The notes: generated by a model not told the origin, from the letters alone. Positions 34,854 to 44,199 are shown, numbered from the stretch's first letter. The stretch is DNA of 64,000 nucleotides from JBCCGL01 sp039029275 (GCA_039029275.1 JBCCGL010000006.1:62001-126000); one strand, 5' to 3'. Numbers and translations: made by a program.

Positions 34854-36995
34854 ATGGCACTTAGCGACTTACAGAAACTGATCCGCGCGTACAATTTGCT
34901 TGCAGCAAGCTGCGACGATCAGCGCGCGCTGGTCGGTACGGTCTCCCGCTCCTGGATCGCGAGCGAAATCGAACGCGACATTCCGCTTAGCGAAATTTCC
35001 AAAGGGTTGCTGGCATCGGTACGCGGTCGCGACATTCTTGCCAAAGAATTGTTTCCGGATGCGGATGTAGACCCGGCGAGTGTAGACCCCTTCACCACCG
35101 CCTTGCCCGATGCACTTGCAGACATACGCATAAACAGCAACCGATTACCCAAGCTCGAACCCACAATCAACGCGGCGGTGCTCGCGGGCACGGTCCTGCT
35201 GGGGGTTCAGCGCTACGGTAATAAAGGCAAGGGGCGCGAAGAAATCGAACACGATCTTATCGTCGCGGCGCTAATTGTCGACTGCATTGGGCGTCGCCAC
35301 TATCACTCGGCGTTGCTCACCTGTGACTGCGTCAGAATTGACGACGCGATGATCGAGTCGACGCTCGGCGCCGAGGTACTCGCTCACGTCGCGGCGATAC
35401 GCGCTTACGAAACTGCATTTGCGCACGCGCTCGAACAGCCAGATGAAGTTGTCGCGAATATTCCGCCCGCGTACGCCAACGTCATCGCGGCACGGGCCTT
35501 GGGACACCTGCGCCTGAGTGCGCGCGCCGCAGGGGATCAGATTATTTCGACCCTCGACGACGCCAAACTCGACGAGCTGCGCAGCAAGGGAATCAATACC
35601 GACGGCGAGTTCCCCGAGCGCGTTTTTTTGGAGCACGACTATCGGATCGCGCAGGCGGCTTTGGCCTTGCCTGGTATCGATCACGCCGCGCTGCGTGAGC
35701 CGATCGAAAGCACCTTGATGATGGCGGTCGGCGACGTCTTAGAAGACGCGGGCAAAGTGCGCAGGCTGGTCGGTCGGCGCGGCAAGGCCATCCACGACGT
35801 GCATAATAATTTACCCATGCTTGAGTACTACGATGCGACCGAGCATCCCAACGACATCGCCACCGTGCACGTCGCGGCGCTCGAGTTAATGCGCTATCTC
35901 GACAAGTGCCGACGCAAAGCCTACAACACCATGTTGGCACACGCCTTTCACATCGCCGGCGCTATCGAAGCCTCGCTTGGTGCGTCGATGCAACCACGCC
36001 TCGCCAGTATGGCGCTGCTACACGATGTGGTTGAGGACGGATCACATTCGGTTGCCGGATACGATCAGTCCCTGCATAAACTCAGACTGCGTTTTGGTGG
36101 CCCATTGGCGGCGATGGTCGCGGAGCTCACCGACTCGCAATCGCATCTCGACGGTGAGAAAAAAGCCCAGCTCACGTTGCAGTGGCCGCACATCGCACAA
36201 CCGGAAAAGCAATACAACGTCGACCGCTTTTCAACCATGCATTTGCAGCCAACCGACGGCGAGCAACCCTATACGCTTGAAGGCATTGTGGTAAAGCTGT
36301 GCGACACTGCTGTTACGTTTGAGGAAGGCATTCGAAATCCGGAACTGATGTCGGGCTGGTGGCGACACAGCGGTGCGCGTATTTACTGGGCGCAATGCAC
36401 GCGCGGTGCAATCGTGAATCCGCTAATCGAGCGACTGCACGATGAGATTCTCGATAGTGAAACAGCGATGCATTATTTTAATGCCGATACGGCGTTGTCG
36501 CGGGAAATGATTCAATGCCTTCGGCACTTGCTTAGAAACGTGATGCTATGGGCGGATCGCTACACCACTATGAATCTCTCAATTTTGAGTAACGAGTTCG
36601 CACTCGACGATCACGAACGCTCCGCTTTGTTCACCGCGTTTTTTGATCGCGATATGACGCCGGAAGTGTTTAGCAACAATTTCGTTGAATCGATGCTCAC
36701 TGACGAACGTTTGGCAGATCAGGTTAAGCGCGGAGCCTTGCCCGATAAATCGTTCGTAACCTTGTATCGGTATTGCGAAGACAAACCGGCCGAGCGCGAC
36801 TTACGCAACTTTATCGCCTACCGTCAAAGTGCTTTGTGGCGCATGAATATCCGCGAGCAGCTAAAGTGTGACTGGGACGTTGACAGGGCCGAAGCAGATC
36901 GAGATATCGTGCTTGAACTTTATCGACAGTGCTTGCGCGATTCGCACCGCAAAAACGATTCGCACGCCCCGCAACGAACACATTCGCAACGGTAG
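34854..36995 (+). CDS. RSH-like HD-domain protein with novel N-terminal half
   Basis: About 713 residues. Residues 1-330 match nothing I recognise. The middle region (about 355-500) is an HD domain close to that of SpoT/Rel hydrolases: histidine in HAFHIAGA, the metal pair with the ED dyad in ALLHDVVEDG, then RFGGPLAAMVAELTDS and a VKLCDTAVTF segment in the place of the last aspartate. No synthetase, TGS or ACT domain is present. Hydrolysis of a pyrophosphorylated nucleotide is plausible but unproven. The ATG at 34854 is preferred over a TTG at 34809. Stands alone, with no operon partners. Confidence 0.7.
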   Translation: MALSDLQKLIRAYNLLAASCDDQRALVGTVSRSWIASEIERDIPLSEISKGLLASVRGRDILAKELFPDADVDPASVDPFTTALPDALADIRINSNRLPKLEPTINAAVLAGTVLLGVQRYGNKGKGREEIEHDLIVAALIVDCIGRRHYHSALLTCDCVRIDDAMIESTLGAEVLAHVAAIRAYETAFAHALEQPDEVVANIPPAYANVIAARALGHLRLSARAAGDQIISTLDDAKLDELRSKGINTDGEFPERVFLEHDYRIAQAALALPGIDHAALREPIESTLMMAVGDVLEDAGKVRRLVGRRGKAIHDVHNNLPMLEYYDATEHPNDIATVHVAALELMRYLDKCRRKAYNTMLAHAFHIAGAIEASLGASMQPRLASMALLHDVVEDGSHSVAGYDQSLHKLRLRFGGPLAAMVAELTDSQSHLDGEKKAQLTLQWPHIAQPEKQYNVDRFSTMHLQPTDGEQPYTLEGIVVKLCDTAVTFEEGIRNPELMSGWWRHSGARIYWAQCTRGAIVNPLIERLHDEILDSETAMHYFNADTALSREMIQCLRHLLRNVMLWADRYTTMNLSILSNEFALDDHERSALFTAFFDRDMTPEVFSNNFVESMLTDERLADQVKRGALPDKSFVTLYRYCEDKPAERDLRNFIAYRQSALWRMNIREQLKCDWDVDRAEADRDIVLELYRQCLRDSHRKNDSHAPQRTHSQR

Positions 36996-37148
36996 TTTTT
37001 AGTGGCGTAAACATCGAGTTTTAGCGCACCGTCATTGACCCTGAATAATCTTTCTACTTAAAAGGTTTTATTTAGTTATTGAGCCGAGCGAAATCACGCG
37101 GGAGCTATGTCAAATGGTGCAATACGACTGATTCCGCGCCGCGGTAAA

Positions 37149-39302
37149 CTAAAATTCCAGTCGTATTCCTGCGGAAACGGAACGACCCATCAGGGGCGCG
37201 CTGTCTTTTAAAAAAGACAAATGATTTTGCGCATAGCTGTCTCCCAGATTGTCACCCTTGAGCCAAAAGTACCAATCGCCATATGAATACGTTTTTCTCC
37301 AAGCAACGTTGGCCGACACCCAGGTGTATGCCGGGGTGCGGGTTTCGTTGGCTGCTGCCGATGACTCCATCACCCGTTTGACTGACGCATTCATTGACCA
37401 CTCGCCGGGCGTGTAAGTCAGTTTGATGAGCCAGCTGGCGGGTGCGGTTCGCGGCAGTTTTTCTCCATTTGACCGGGTGGCCCGGATGACATCGATTTGA
37501 TTCGTCAAAACGAGCGGTGCCTGCCGCGCTTCATTCAGCGACCACTCACTGCGCACTGATAAACCGGTAAATCGGGCGCTGGCTTGCTTTGTCTGCCAAA
37601 CGTCGCTGAGGTGGAATGGATCGGAAATCGGCTCTCCGTCTTCGTCGAAGAGCTGATCCTGATAGGTATAGCGATCAAAAAAGTAAGCAAATGCGCCCAA
37701 ATACCAGTTTGCTGACCCGGCCGAAAATCCGAGATCCCAATCTAGATTTATCGAACGCTCTTTTTTTAGATCGCGATCTCCGAAGATATAAGTATCAGTC
37801 GCGTGATGGAAACCATTCCAAAACAGTTCGTCGACACTGGGCAGGCGTTCCAGATAACTCAGATTAAATTGCGATGTCACTCGATCGCCAAGGGGGTGCT
37901 CTAATCCGACAGAGAGGCTTCCGGCAAATTCGCGGTCGTCGTCATAATAGCTTGGGTCAACTCTGTCCGGGACGATCCAAGTCTCCTGGATATTTCTGGG
38001 GTCAGATTGCAGGTCGCGAAATTCCAGATGCGCGCCCAGGCTGAGCGTTGCTTCAGCGTCAAGAAAATCAATCAGCCTGTCTCCGTTAATCCCGATCATA
38101 AAATTTCTGGAATTCGTATTCGGCATCGGATGCCCGTGACTGTAAGGTAAGCCAGTGTCGTTGAGGTAATTCTCCAACGATACGCCGACATTGGAATTTA
38201 TGCCGCTACTGGCAGCGAAGGTGAAACGATCGCACGCGCCGTGTTCATGACAAACTTTTAACTCGTTTTCGCGATAGCCGATAAGCAGTTTTCCAATCCA
38301 CACGCTGTGGAAATAGTCCAGACTCAACAATGCGCTCGCAGTTTTCTGACCAAACAGGCCGTCTCTGCGACCTCCCTCGGTCTCGTCGTGCAAATAGTCA
38401 ACGTAGCCAAGCTCGACGCTGTACCTGCCCAACCAGCTGTCCTCAAATTCGTCGGACACGCGCAGGGTATAGCTGTCGCTTTGCATATCGATGCGCGTTT
38501 CTTGCGGGGTCTGGTTCGGAATACCATAGTCTTTGTTTAATCCGGCAAATCCAAAAAACACATTCCCTGAATCGCTAAAACGCCACCCCGCATCAAACTG
38601 GCTCAGTTCACTGTCCACGTCAGAGTCGGCGATCCTGTTACCGCGACCGTCGCTGTAGTCTTCGGTGTAATTCCTGAAATCGGAAACGCTGAACGTAAAG
38701 TTTTCCGACGTGGTATTCAGTCGTATTCCCGAAGAAACCAAAGAATTGTTGGACCCAGCCGCCGCTTCCAGAAAGCCACTCTGTCCTGGCTCAGGAAAAT
38801 GATGGTCAAATTGATCGATCAGGCGCACTGCGCCACCGGCGTGGGCCCCGTAAACAATCGACGCGGGACCCTTTAACAATTCGATTCGCTCGGATGCCTT
38901 TGGCAGCACCCCCACCGCATGGTCATGACTCATCGCCGATAAATCGGAAACTTCCACGTCATTTTGCAAAATCTTAACGCGATAACCTTCCATGCCGCGA
39001 ATAACCGGCCGACCTACCGCCGGTCCGTAACTCGCCGAATCAACATTGGGGAGTTGATCAAGATATTCTCCCAGCGTTTCGCCGCTGGACTGTTGATGCA
39101 ACTGCTCGGTTTCGGTGGAGTGGATTTGCGTGTCCGGCACAGCTGGCGCGGTTATCTCGACTGAGGGGATAACGTGTGTTTCATGCGCGAAAGCCAATCC
39201 TGTCGATAGCACCAGAGTAAGCCCGCACAATTGCGCTCGAAAAACCCACCCCAGTGCGCGCACAAGCCGATGGCGGTGATAATTCAGCCATCGATTCTGC
39301 AT
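37149..39302 (-). CDS. TonB-dependent outer-membrane receptor, ZnuD-like
   Basis: About 717 residues with a signal peptide (end near LSTGLAFAHE), a plug domain (GETLGEYLDQLPNVDSAS, then GRPVIRGMEGYRVKILQNDV) and a 22-strand barrel ending in aromatic FRLEF-like residues. The plug carries MSHDHAVGVLPKASERIELL, as in zinc receptor ZnuD. Histidine-rich loops CHEHGAC (about 351-357) and YSHGHPMPN suggest metal capture. An ATG at 39302 is chosen; a TTG at 39323 is also open. It lies just downstream of a lipoprotein gene and a strong terminator. Zinc is the likeliest cargo; copper or another divalent metal cannot be excluded. Confidence 0.85.
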   Translation of the reverse strand: MQNRWLNYHRHRLVRALGWVFRAQLCGLTLVLSTGLAFAHETHVIPSVEITAPAVPDTQIHSTETEQLHQQSSGETLGEYLDQLPNVDSASYGPAVGRPVIRGMEGYRVKILQNDVEVSDLSAMSHDHAVGVLPKASERIELLKGPASIVYGAHAGGAVRLIDQFDHHFPEPGQSGFLEAAAGSNNSLVSSGIRLNTTSENFTFSVSDFRNYTEDYSDGRGNRIADSDVDSELSQFDAGWRFSDSGNVFFGFAGLNKDYGIPNQTPQETRIDMQSDSYTLRVSDEFEDSWLGRYSVELGYVDYLHDETEGGRRDGLFGQKTASALLSLDYFHSVWIGKLLIGYRENELKVCHEHGACDRFTFAASSGINSNVGVSLENYLNDTGLPYSHGHPMPNTNSRNFMIGINGDRLIDFLDAEATLSLGAHLEFRDLQSDPRNIQETWIVPDRVDPSYYDDDREFAGSLSVGLEHPLGDRVTSQFNLSYLERLPSVDELFWNGFHHATDTYIFGDRDLKKERSINLDWDLGFSAGSANWYLGAFAYFFDRYTYQDQLFDEDGEPISDPFHLSDVWQTKQASARFTGLSVRSEWSLNEARQAPLVLTNQIDVIRATRSNGEKLPRTAPASWLIKLTYTPGEWSMNASVKRVMESSAAANETRTPAYTWVSANVAWRKTYSYGDWYFWLKGDNLGDSYAQNHLSFLKDSAPLMGRSVSAGIRLEF

Positions 39303-39331
39303 CAAATGTTCAATCAGATTCAAAAACGTAA

Positions 39332-39360
39332 AAAAGAACCACCTCGGTGGTGGTTCTTTT
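39332..39360 (-). terminator. Strong hairpin terminator between lipoprotein and TonB receptor genes
   Basis: A perfect 12-bp stem (AAAAGAACCACC / GGTGGTTCTTTT) with a 5-base loop, flanked by A and T runs, so it works as a rho-independent terminator in both directions. It lies after the lipoprotein stop and only 8-30 bases before the receptor start, leaving little room for a separate promoter. It probably lowers receptor expression relative to the lipoprotein, or acts as a switchable attenuator. Confidence 0.85.
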
Positions 39361-39397
39361 CTTGTGGGATTGAATTAGGTGCTACAGGCCGAAGTGC

Positions 39398-40495
39398 TTA
39401 TTCCTCTTCTTCATCCTCGTGGTCGTGGTCGTCCTCGTCCTCATGATCGTCTTCATCCTCGTGGTCGTGGTCGTCCTCATCATCATGATCGTGATCGCCC
39501 CCCTCATTTACAACAGCCATCATGTCAGCCTGAAACCCTTCGGGAAGTATCTCAGTCAGATCCCATGTGGAATGTTGATGAAAGTCGCCACCGTGGGCGT
39601 CAACAAAGTAAAGCATTTGTGTGTCCGGAACAAAAACAAGAACACCTTCGTCATTCACTCGACCTATTGTGGTATGGCTGCAGTCACTTATTGAGGAAAT
39701 TGCGTCCAGCACAACAAAAGCCTGCATGCTTTCCAGTTCTTCTTCGTGTTCTTCGTAAAAATACATGCGACCGGATTGAGTCAGAGCGTAATGAACCAGT
39801 TCACCGTGTTCGTGGTCTTCGTCATCTGACGCGTCTGCGTCTGCCTCTTCCTCTTCGTGTTCATGCTCAAACGCGAGATACGGATCGATAAATGCGCGAC
39901 AGAGTGTTTCTCCCTCGGCATCCAACGCTTCGCTTATTTCAGTTACCAGATCCGCCTGAGCCGTCACTGATTCGTTCAACCGAGTCAGCTCCGCTTCCTG
40001 AGTACTGCCGACCTCCGGGCTCACGTATTCGTCTGCACTGTGCGCGGCCAATTCATCGTCATGTAAATGCACCAATTGAGTAAATTGATCGCCGTCAATT
40101 TCGGCGCCGGACTGGTAGGCATAGCCGGGTCGCATCAACAGATATTTCATGTCCAGATTTTCTTCTTCATCGATGACACGAAAATCCGGCCAGTGCAGAA
40201 AAAACCCGATAGTGGCGGTATCACTGATCAGCATGTTTTGCACCGCTGAGTCGCTACTGCCGGACGCTCTTTCGTTCAGATCAACGCTTTCCTCGGTGGT
40301 TGTGTCATAAGCGATATAAGCAGCTGAATTTGCATTCAAAAATGCCAGAATCATGCCATCAGGTAAAACATCGGCGGCGTCTGAGGCATCGTCGGATTCA
40401 GAATTTGAGCTACCGCCGCAACCGATGAAAAAAACCAGCGATGAGAGCAATAGTCCTCTTACAAGGAGCGTCGAACCAGAAGTGTGATTGGTCAT
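39398..40495 (-). CDS. Lipoprotein with His/Asp/Glu-rich metal-binding tail
   Basis: A 365-residue lipoprotein: signal peptide with lipobox ending at C26 (FFIGC), then an Asp/Ser/Glu-rich stretch, a central globular region with scattered FEHEHEEEE-type runs, and a C-terminal tail of about 35 residues composed almost only of His, Asp and Glu. The tail includes a 14-residue unit repeated in tandem. It is probably a surface or periplasmic metal reservoir that feeds the TonB receptor downstream. I recognise no family. A perfect palindrome lies about 75 bases before its start. Confidence 0.8.
   Translation of the reverse strand: MTNHTSGSTLLVRGLLLSSLVFFIGCGGSSNSESDDASDAADVLPDGMILAFLNANSAAYIAYDTTTEESVDLNERASGSSDSAVQNMLISDTATIGFFLHWPDFRVIDEEENLDMKYLLMRPGYAYQSGAEIDGDQFTQLVHLHDDELAAHSADEYVSPEVGSTQEAELTRLNESVTAQADLVTEISEALDAEGETLCRAFIDPYLAFEHEHEEEEADADASDDEDHEHGELVHYALTQSGRMYFYEEHEEELESMQAFVVLDAISSISDCSHTTIGRVNDEGVLVFVPDTQMLYFVDAHGGDFHQHSTWDLTEILPEGFQADMMAVVNEGGDHDHDDEDDHDHEDEDDHEDEDDHDHEDEEEE
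39408..39491 (-). repeat. 42-base tandem repeat coding the acidic-His tail
   Basis: Two adjacent units, 39408-39449 and 39450-39491, of 42 bases, identical except at two positions (40/42). Each codes for 14 residues of Asp, Glu and His near the end of the lipoprotein. Being in frame, the number of units could change by slippage and alter tail length. Confidence 0.85.
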
Positions 40496-40568
40496 TTTGA
40501 AACCCTGTCTAAAAAAGAGCGAATGAAAAAATCGCGGTAGTTGTTATGAGCGCAGTTAATGCCGCGCG

Positions 40569-40587
40569 AATGATACATCGTATCATT
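40569..40587. promoter_or_regulatory. Perfect 19-bp palindrome, candidate Zur/Fur-family operator
   Basis: AATGATACATCGTATCATT has perfect 8-base arms around a 3-base centre and lies 74 bases before the lipoprotein start and upstream of the divergent oxidase gene. The AATGAT...ATCATT arms resemble Fur-family boxes. With a ZnuD-like receptor behind it, zinc-responsive Zur is the best guess, but Fur is equally open on sequence alone. Confidence 0.6.
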
Positions 40588-40748
40588 TACGCGTGTAAAG
40601 TCATCAGGATGCCTGGGTAATTTTCGCTCCAAAAATCGATTCGAAACCTCAGCAACGCAGACATTTGCAACACGGTTTGGCCACTGTTATCAAGGGTTTC
40701 TCATTGCGCGTTTTTCGCGTATTTTGTCGCAACATCCTGACAATCACC

Positions 40749-42335
40749 GTGTCCTTGAATCCGCTACGCCCAATTGCTGACAAATTGAACGATGGTGAAA
40801 ACAATGCCATCACGTACGACGTCGCCTATCGCGTTGGTCGCAATCAGTTCATGGATACAATGCGGGCAATTCTCCAAACGCACGGGCCACACATTCATCT
40901 GCTTCCAATATCCGGACACTCGGGCGGAGGCGGTATTTTCCAGCGCAAACCGGTGAGCGGTGATCCGGTTATCGGGCTGCAAATTGCCCCAGCAACCGAG
41001 CCCAACATTCGACACGAAAAATCCCCCGACATTACACAAATCGCGCTGGATGAGATTGTTTTGGACGCGCAAGTTCGCCGTATATATGCCGGAGCCTCTA
41101 TCACGCTCGATCAGTTGAACCGCACGCTCGCCTACGAAATCGGTGCTGAACAAAAGGTGCTGGGCGCTGATCTCACCAGTTATACCTACGCGCAGGTTGG
41201 CGCGACGTTTATGACCGGCGGTATGGGCCCGCAACGCCGTTATTTCAGCGACAGCGTAGATTCGATTGCACTGTTTGACGGCAACGAGATCGTTTGCCTC
41301 AGCGGTGAGTCGGCGCAGCAACACGCCGGTGCCTACGGATGGAGTGGGATCGTCACAGCAGTGTGCTGTCACTATCATGCGCTACCTGAAAACGAGATCG
41401 CCTTCGCCTTGCCGATTTCAAACGACCATGGCGATCTTGCTCGTTTGCTCACGCATCTTTGCGACTACTGTTTTTTTGAGCCGGCCGCAAACGGTTTTAA
41501 AAACCGGCAGAATAGCAATGATCTCGTTTTTGGTATCGAGCACATCACCGCCGACGCGATGCAGCTGTTTTTGCAATCCGGCGACAACGACCTCACCCGG
41601 CGCGCGCGGCAAATACTAAACAACTGCAAGGAAATGAACGTCAACGGCGTTTTGTTCATCAACGCCTACAGTGACAAATCTACCGATGAATTTCTCATGC
41701 AGTTAGTTGATGATGCTAACAGCGCCAGTCCATCAATCGCCGGTATTGCACTCGACTACGCGGAAGTGTTTAACGACCCCGAACAAATGCGCGCGGTGCG
41801 CGAAGGCGTTCCTTTCGCGGCGCGAATGCAGTCACCGCAAGGGAAATTTTCGTTTAAAGGTCATACCGACGGCGTCGTTCGACTCAATCCGGAGCGCGCG
41901 CGCATAAGTATGGAATCGGTGTGGCAGGCAAACGATCGCTTTGTTTCGACCCTCCAAGGCTATTTTCATAACGCAAAAAATTTGCGCGGCGAGGTTCTGA
42001 TTTACGGGCATCTGAATCCGTTCGGCGTCGATCCTCACAATCGCGTCACACTGGCAGCAGATGATGAAGAGATTTTTGACAGCGCGGTCGCGTTCGTTCA
42101 TGAGCAGATGCGATCGTTTTATCGTGATCTCGATCGCGTCTGCCGAACGACGGATTCGATTTTTGTCGGTGGAGAAAAATCCGCAGCTTCTGAAGCGGAG
42201 ATTTTCGAAGCGTTTGAGACGCATTCCTTGCCAAGAACCATCAGTGATAAGCTGGCGGTATTAAGTGCCAGGGTGCAATCGTCCTCGCCGATGTTTAACT
42301 GGCGCGCGATCCATCCTTACAATACACAAAATTAG
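40749..42335 (+). CDS. FAD-linked oxidase (PCMH-type flavoprotein)
   Basis: About 528 residues. An FAD-binding PCMH domain occupies the N-terminal third: HLLPISGHSGGGG (about 47) and the later TFMTGGMGPQRRYFSDSVDSI stretch that usually contacts the flavin and substrate. The C-terminal half contains GHLNPFGVDPHNR. It is an oxidase or dehydrogenase of unknown substrate. The start is uncertain: the GTG at 40749 is chosen, with TTG at 40665 and 40704 as alternatives; none has a strong ribosome site. It diverges from the lipoprotein gene and shares the palindrome region. Confidence 0.75.
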   Translation: MSLNPLRPIADKLNDGENNAITYDVAYRVGRNQFMDTMRAILQTHGPHIHLLPISGHSGGGGIFQRKPVSGDPVIGLQIAPATEPNIRHEKSPDITQIALDEIVLDAQVRRIYAGASITLDQLNRTLAYEIGAEQKVLGADLTSYTYAQVGATFMTGGMGPQRRYFSDSVDSIALFDGNEIVCLSGESAQQHAGAYGWSGIVTAVCCHYHALPENEIAFALPISNDHGDLARLLTHLCDYCFFEPAANGFKNRQNSNDLVFGIEHITADAMQLFLQSGDNDLTRRARQILNNCKEMNVNGVLFINAYSDKSTDEFLMQLVDDANSASPSIAGIALDYAEVFNDPEQMRAVREGVPFAARMQSPQGKFSFKGHTDGVVRLNPERARISMESVWQANDRFVSTLQGYFHNAKNLRGEVLIYGHLNPFGVDPHNRVTLAADDEEIFDSAVAFVHEQMRSFYRDLDRVCRTTDSIFVGGEKSAASEAEIFEAFETHSLPRTISDKLAVLSARVQSSSPMFNWRAIHPYNTQN

Positions 42336-42347
42336 AATTGGCTTCGC

Positions 42348-42686
42348 ATGCAACCATTTTCATTCGAGCACCCTCGCCTACCTGTGTTGTGCTTACTTCT
42401 CGCATGGCTCATGGGGGCAGTTGGTTTGGCTCTGGGAATTTCCGTCGACGGTAGCTTGTTCGGTCGTTTTGGCAGCCTGATTGTTCTTTTTGCGATAATC
42501 GGGGAATTTTCATTGCTTAAAGGCGAGCTGTTTCGCCTCTACGAACGTCTGGGAAACAGCGCCGACGGATTTGTTCACACAAAAGATTATTCGCCGTCAC
42601 GGTGGCACAACAAAAAAAGCATTTTGCTGCACCTGACCATTATTGCTGGCACCGTGATTTGGGGATTTGGTGATCTCGCGTTTTAG
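42348..42686 (+). CDS. Small three-helix membrane protein
   Basis: A 112-residue inner-membrane protein with helices at about 13-31, 38-58 and 90-110. It follows the FAD oxidase by 12 bases and is likely co-transcribed. The charged loop between helices 2 and 3 contains an FRLYERLGNSAD stretch. No family recognised; it could anchor the oxidase or serve as a subunit. Confidence 0.65.
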   Translation: MQPFSFEHPRLPVLCLLLAWLMGAVGLALGISVDGSLFGRFGSLIVLFAIIGEFSLLKGELFRLYERLGNSADGFVHTKDYSPSRWHNKKSILLHLTIIAGTVIWGFGDLAF

Positions 42687-42710
42687 CATCGGCTAATCGG
42701 TTACAAAATG

Positions 42711-43523
42711 TCACGCGGCCGTTCGAGCACGTGACTTGGCATCGAGATAGACAAGCCAGTTACGCAATTCCAATGCACGCGATTCGACCTGCATTTCTGC
42801 AGGCGTTGTCCCCAGGCGCGCGGCAGCTTCAGAATCATCCTGCACACGCAGTAAGTCTTCGGCAAGCTCGGCATTTTTTTCGAACGCATCGCCGTCTCTT
42901 TTTGGACAGTTCCCTACGTCGAGCGGACGCATTTCCGGGTGGTATTGCGTGCCCCAAAAATCGACACCATCGCGAGTGTAAGCAAAAGCCTGATTGGCGC
43001 TGTGCGAGTTGCACGCCAGATGCACCGCACCTGCAGGTAATACGCTGACCTCGTCGCGATGAATAGTGGGAACGAAATAAGCATCCGCACGGCCATTTAA
43101 CATGGGGTGGCCATTGAGCGATTCGGTAAGACGAATGATGCGCGCAACGCCGACCTCTTGACCGTTAGGTGAATGCGCGACTGCTCCCCCCAACACGACC
43201 GCTGCCAGTTGCATTCCGTTGCACGACCCGTAGGTCGGCAATGATCGCCTAAACACCGCCTCCATTGCGTCGCGCAGGGGCTCAGCCTGCGGCGCATCGG
43301 TCGACCACTCGACGCCAGAACCGGTAAAGATCACACCATCAAGGTCGTCGTAGACGCTACTTTCTGGCGAATGTTGATACGGGTTGCAATAACTGAAGTC
43401 GATTTCGAACCCCATCGCTGACATAGCGTTCACAAAGCAATCGGTGGGAGCGAAAAAGCCATCCGCGCGACTGCGCTCGACCATGTCGGGCGTGTTGCTT
43501 TCGACAATCAAGATTCTCAGCAT
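42711..43523 (-). CDS. Class I glutamine amidotransferase-like hydrolase
   Basis: A 270-residue class I GATase-fold protein. The nucleophile C101 (YGSCNGMQL), H195 and E197 (GTQYHPE) form the full catalytic triad. The C-terminal 60 residues form an extra tail. Without a synthase domain it may be a gamma-glutamyl hydrolase, as PuuD is in polyamine breakdown, or a stand-alone glutaminase. It is the last gene of a TetR-methyltransferase-amidotransferase run that diverges from the TMADH-like genes. Confidence 0.85.
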   Translation of the reverse strand: MLRILIVESNTPDMVERSRADGFFAPTDCFVNAMSAMGFEIDFSYCNPYQHSPESSVYDDLDGVIFTGSGVEWSTDAPQAEPLRDAMEAVFRRSLPTYGSCNGMQLAAVVLGGAVAHSPNGQEVGVARIIRLTESLNGHPMLNGRADAYFVPTIHRDEVSVLPAGAVHLACNSHSANQAFAYTRDGVDFWGTQYHPEMRPLDVGNCPKRDGDAFEKNAELAEDLLRVQDDSEAAARLGTTPAEMQVESRALELRNWLVYLDAKSRARTAA

Positions 43524-43553
43524 GACAAACCTGCAAAAAGGTAAGGTTAAAAC

Positions 43554-44186
43554 TCAGCGGGTAATGATCAATACACGTGCGTCAATTCCCTGCGCGCGAA
43601 TATAGTCCGCCTTGCGGCTCTCGTCGATGGAAAAATTGTGCGCTTTCGCTTCCTTGTGCACTTCGGGTTCAAGATCAAGCTGCTCCCAGGCCGCGCCATT
43701 TACCGTGATCACGCAACGCCCGCCCGGCACTACGCAATTGACCACGTTGTGCATGTCGCTGATTTTCGGAATCGCAAATGAAAACAGTCCGACGCATAGA
43801 AGCGCGTCGTAGCGCTGAGGAATATCCGCTGGCAAGGTAAAGTCGTGTTGCCAGGTTTTGTTGTAAATTTCGCGCGACTCGGCGATCGCCAGCATCTCCG
43901 CAGAAAAATCAACGCCATCAATTTTCGTGTAACCCAGCTCGCGCAGATGCTGCCCCGCCAACCCAGTACCGCAGGCGACGTCGAGCACTCGAATTGCCGT
44001 GTCTGGTACCAGATCAGCGAATATATTGCCCGCGTCAATATGCGCGGAGTAATCCATATCGCCAACCAAATCCTGATCATATGTGCTGGCCCATTCATCG
44101 TACTGCGCTTGCTTGTCGTGCGTGCGCGTATAGGCGCGCGCCAGGCGATCGTCAAACTGCTCAACGCGGATTTTCTTGTCGCTCAT
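43554..44186 (-). CDS. Class I SAM-dependent methyltransferase
   Basis: A 210-residue Rossmann methyltransferase. Motif I reads LDVACGTGLAGQHLRELGY (about residue 72), followed by IDGVDFSAEM and a later PGGRCVITVNG strand. It starts 13 bases after the TetR stop and is followed by the amidotransferase after 30 bases. Likely acceptor is a small amine, alcohol or thiol from the local pathway, given the methyl-chemistry genes across the divergent promoter. Confidence 0.88.
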   Translation of the reverse strand: MSDKKIRVEQFDDRLARAYTRTHDKQAQYDEWASTYDQDLVGDMDYSAHIDAGNIFADLVPDTAIRVLDVACGTGLAGQHLRELGYTKIDGVDFSAEMLAIAESREIYNKTWQHDFTLPADIPQRYDALLCVGLFSFAIPKISDMHNVVNCVVPGGRCVITVNGAAWEQLDLEPEVHKEAKAHNFSIDESRKADYIRAQGIDARVLIITR

Positions 44187-44199
44187 GTTCGTCTCCTGC

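Noticed and set aside
39332..39360. Riboswitch or leader peptide before the receptor
   Set aside because: The element is a simple perfect hairpin without an aptamer-like conserved core.
39379..39891. Long plus-strand open frames opposite the lipoprotein gene
   Set aside because: These are antisense shadows created by the His/Asp/Glu repeat, with Arg/Pro/His-rich nonsense composition.
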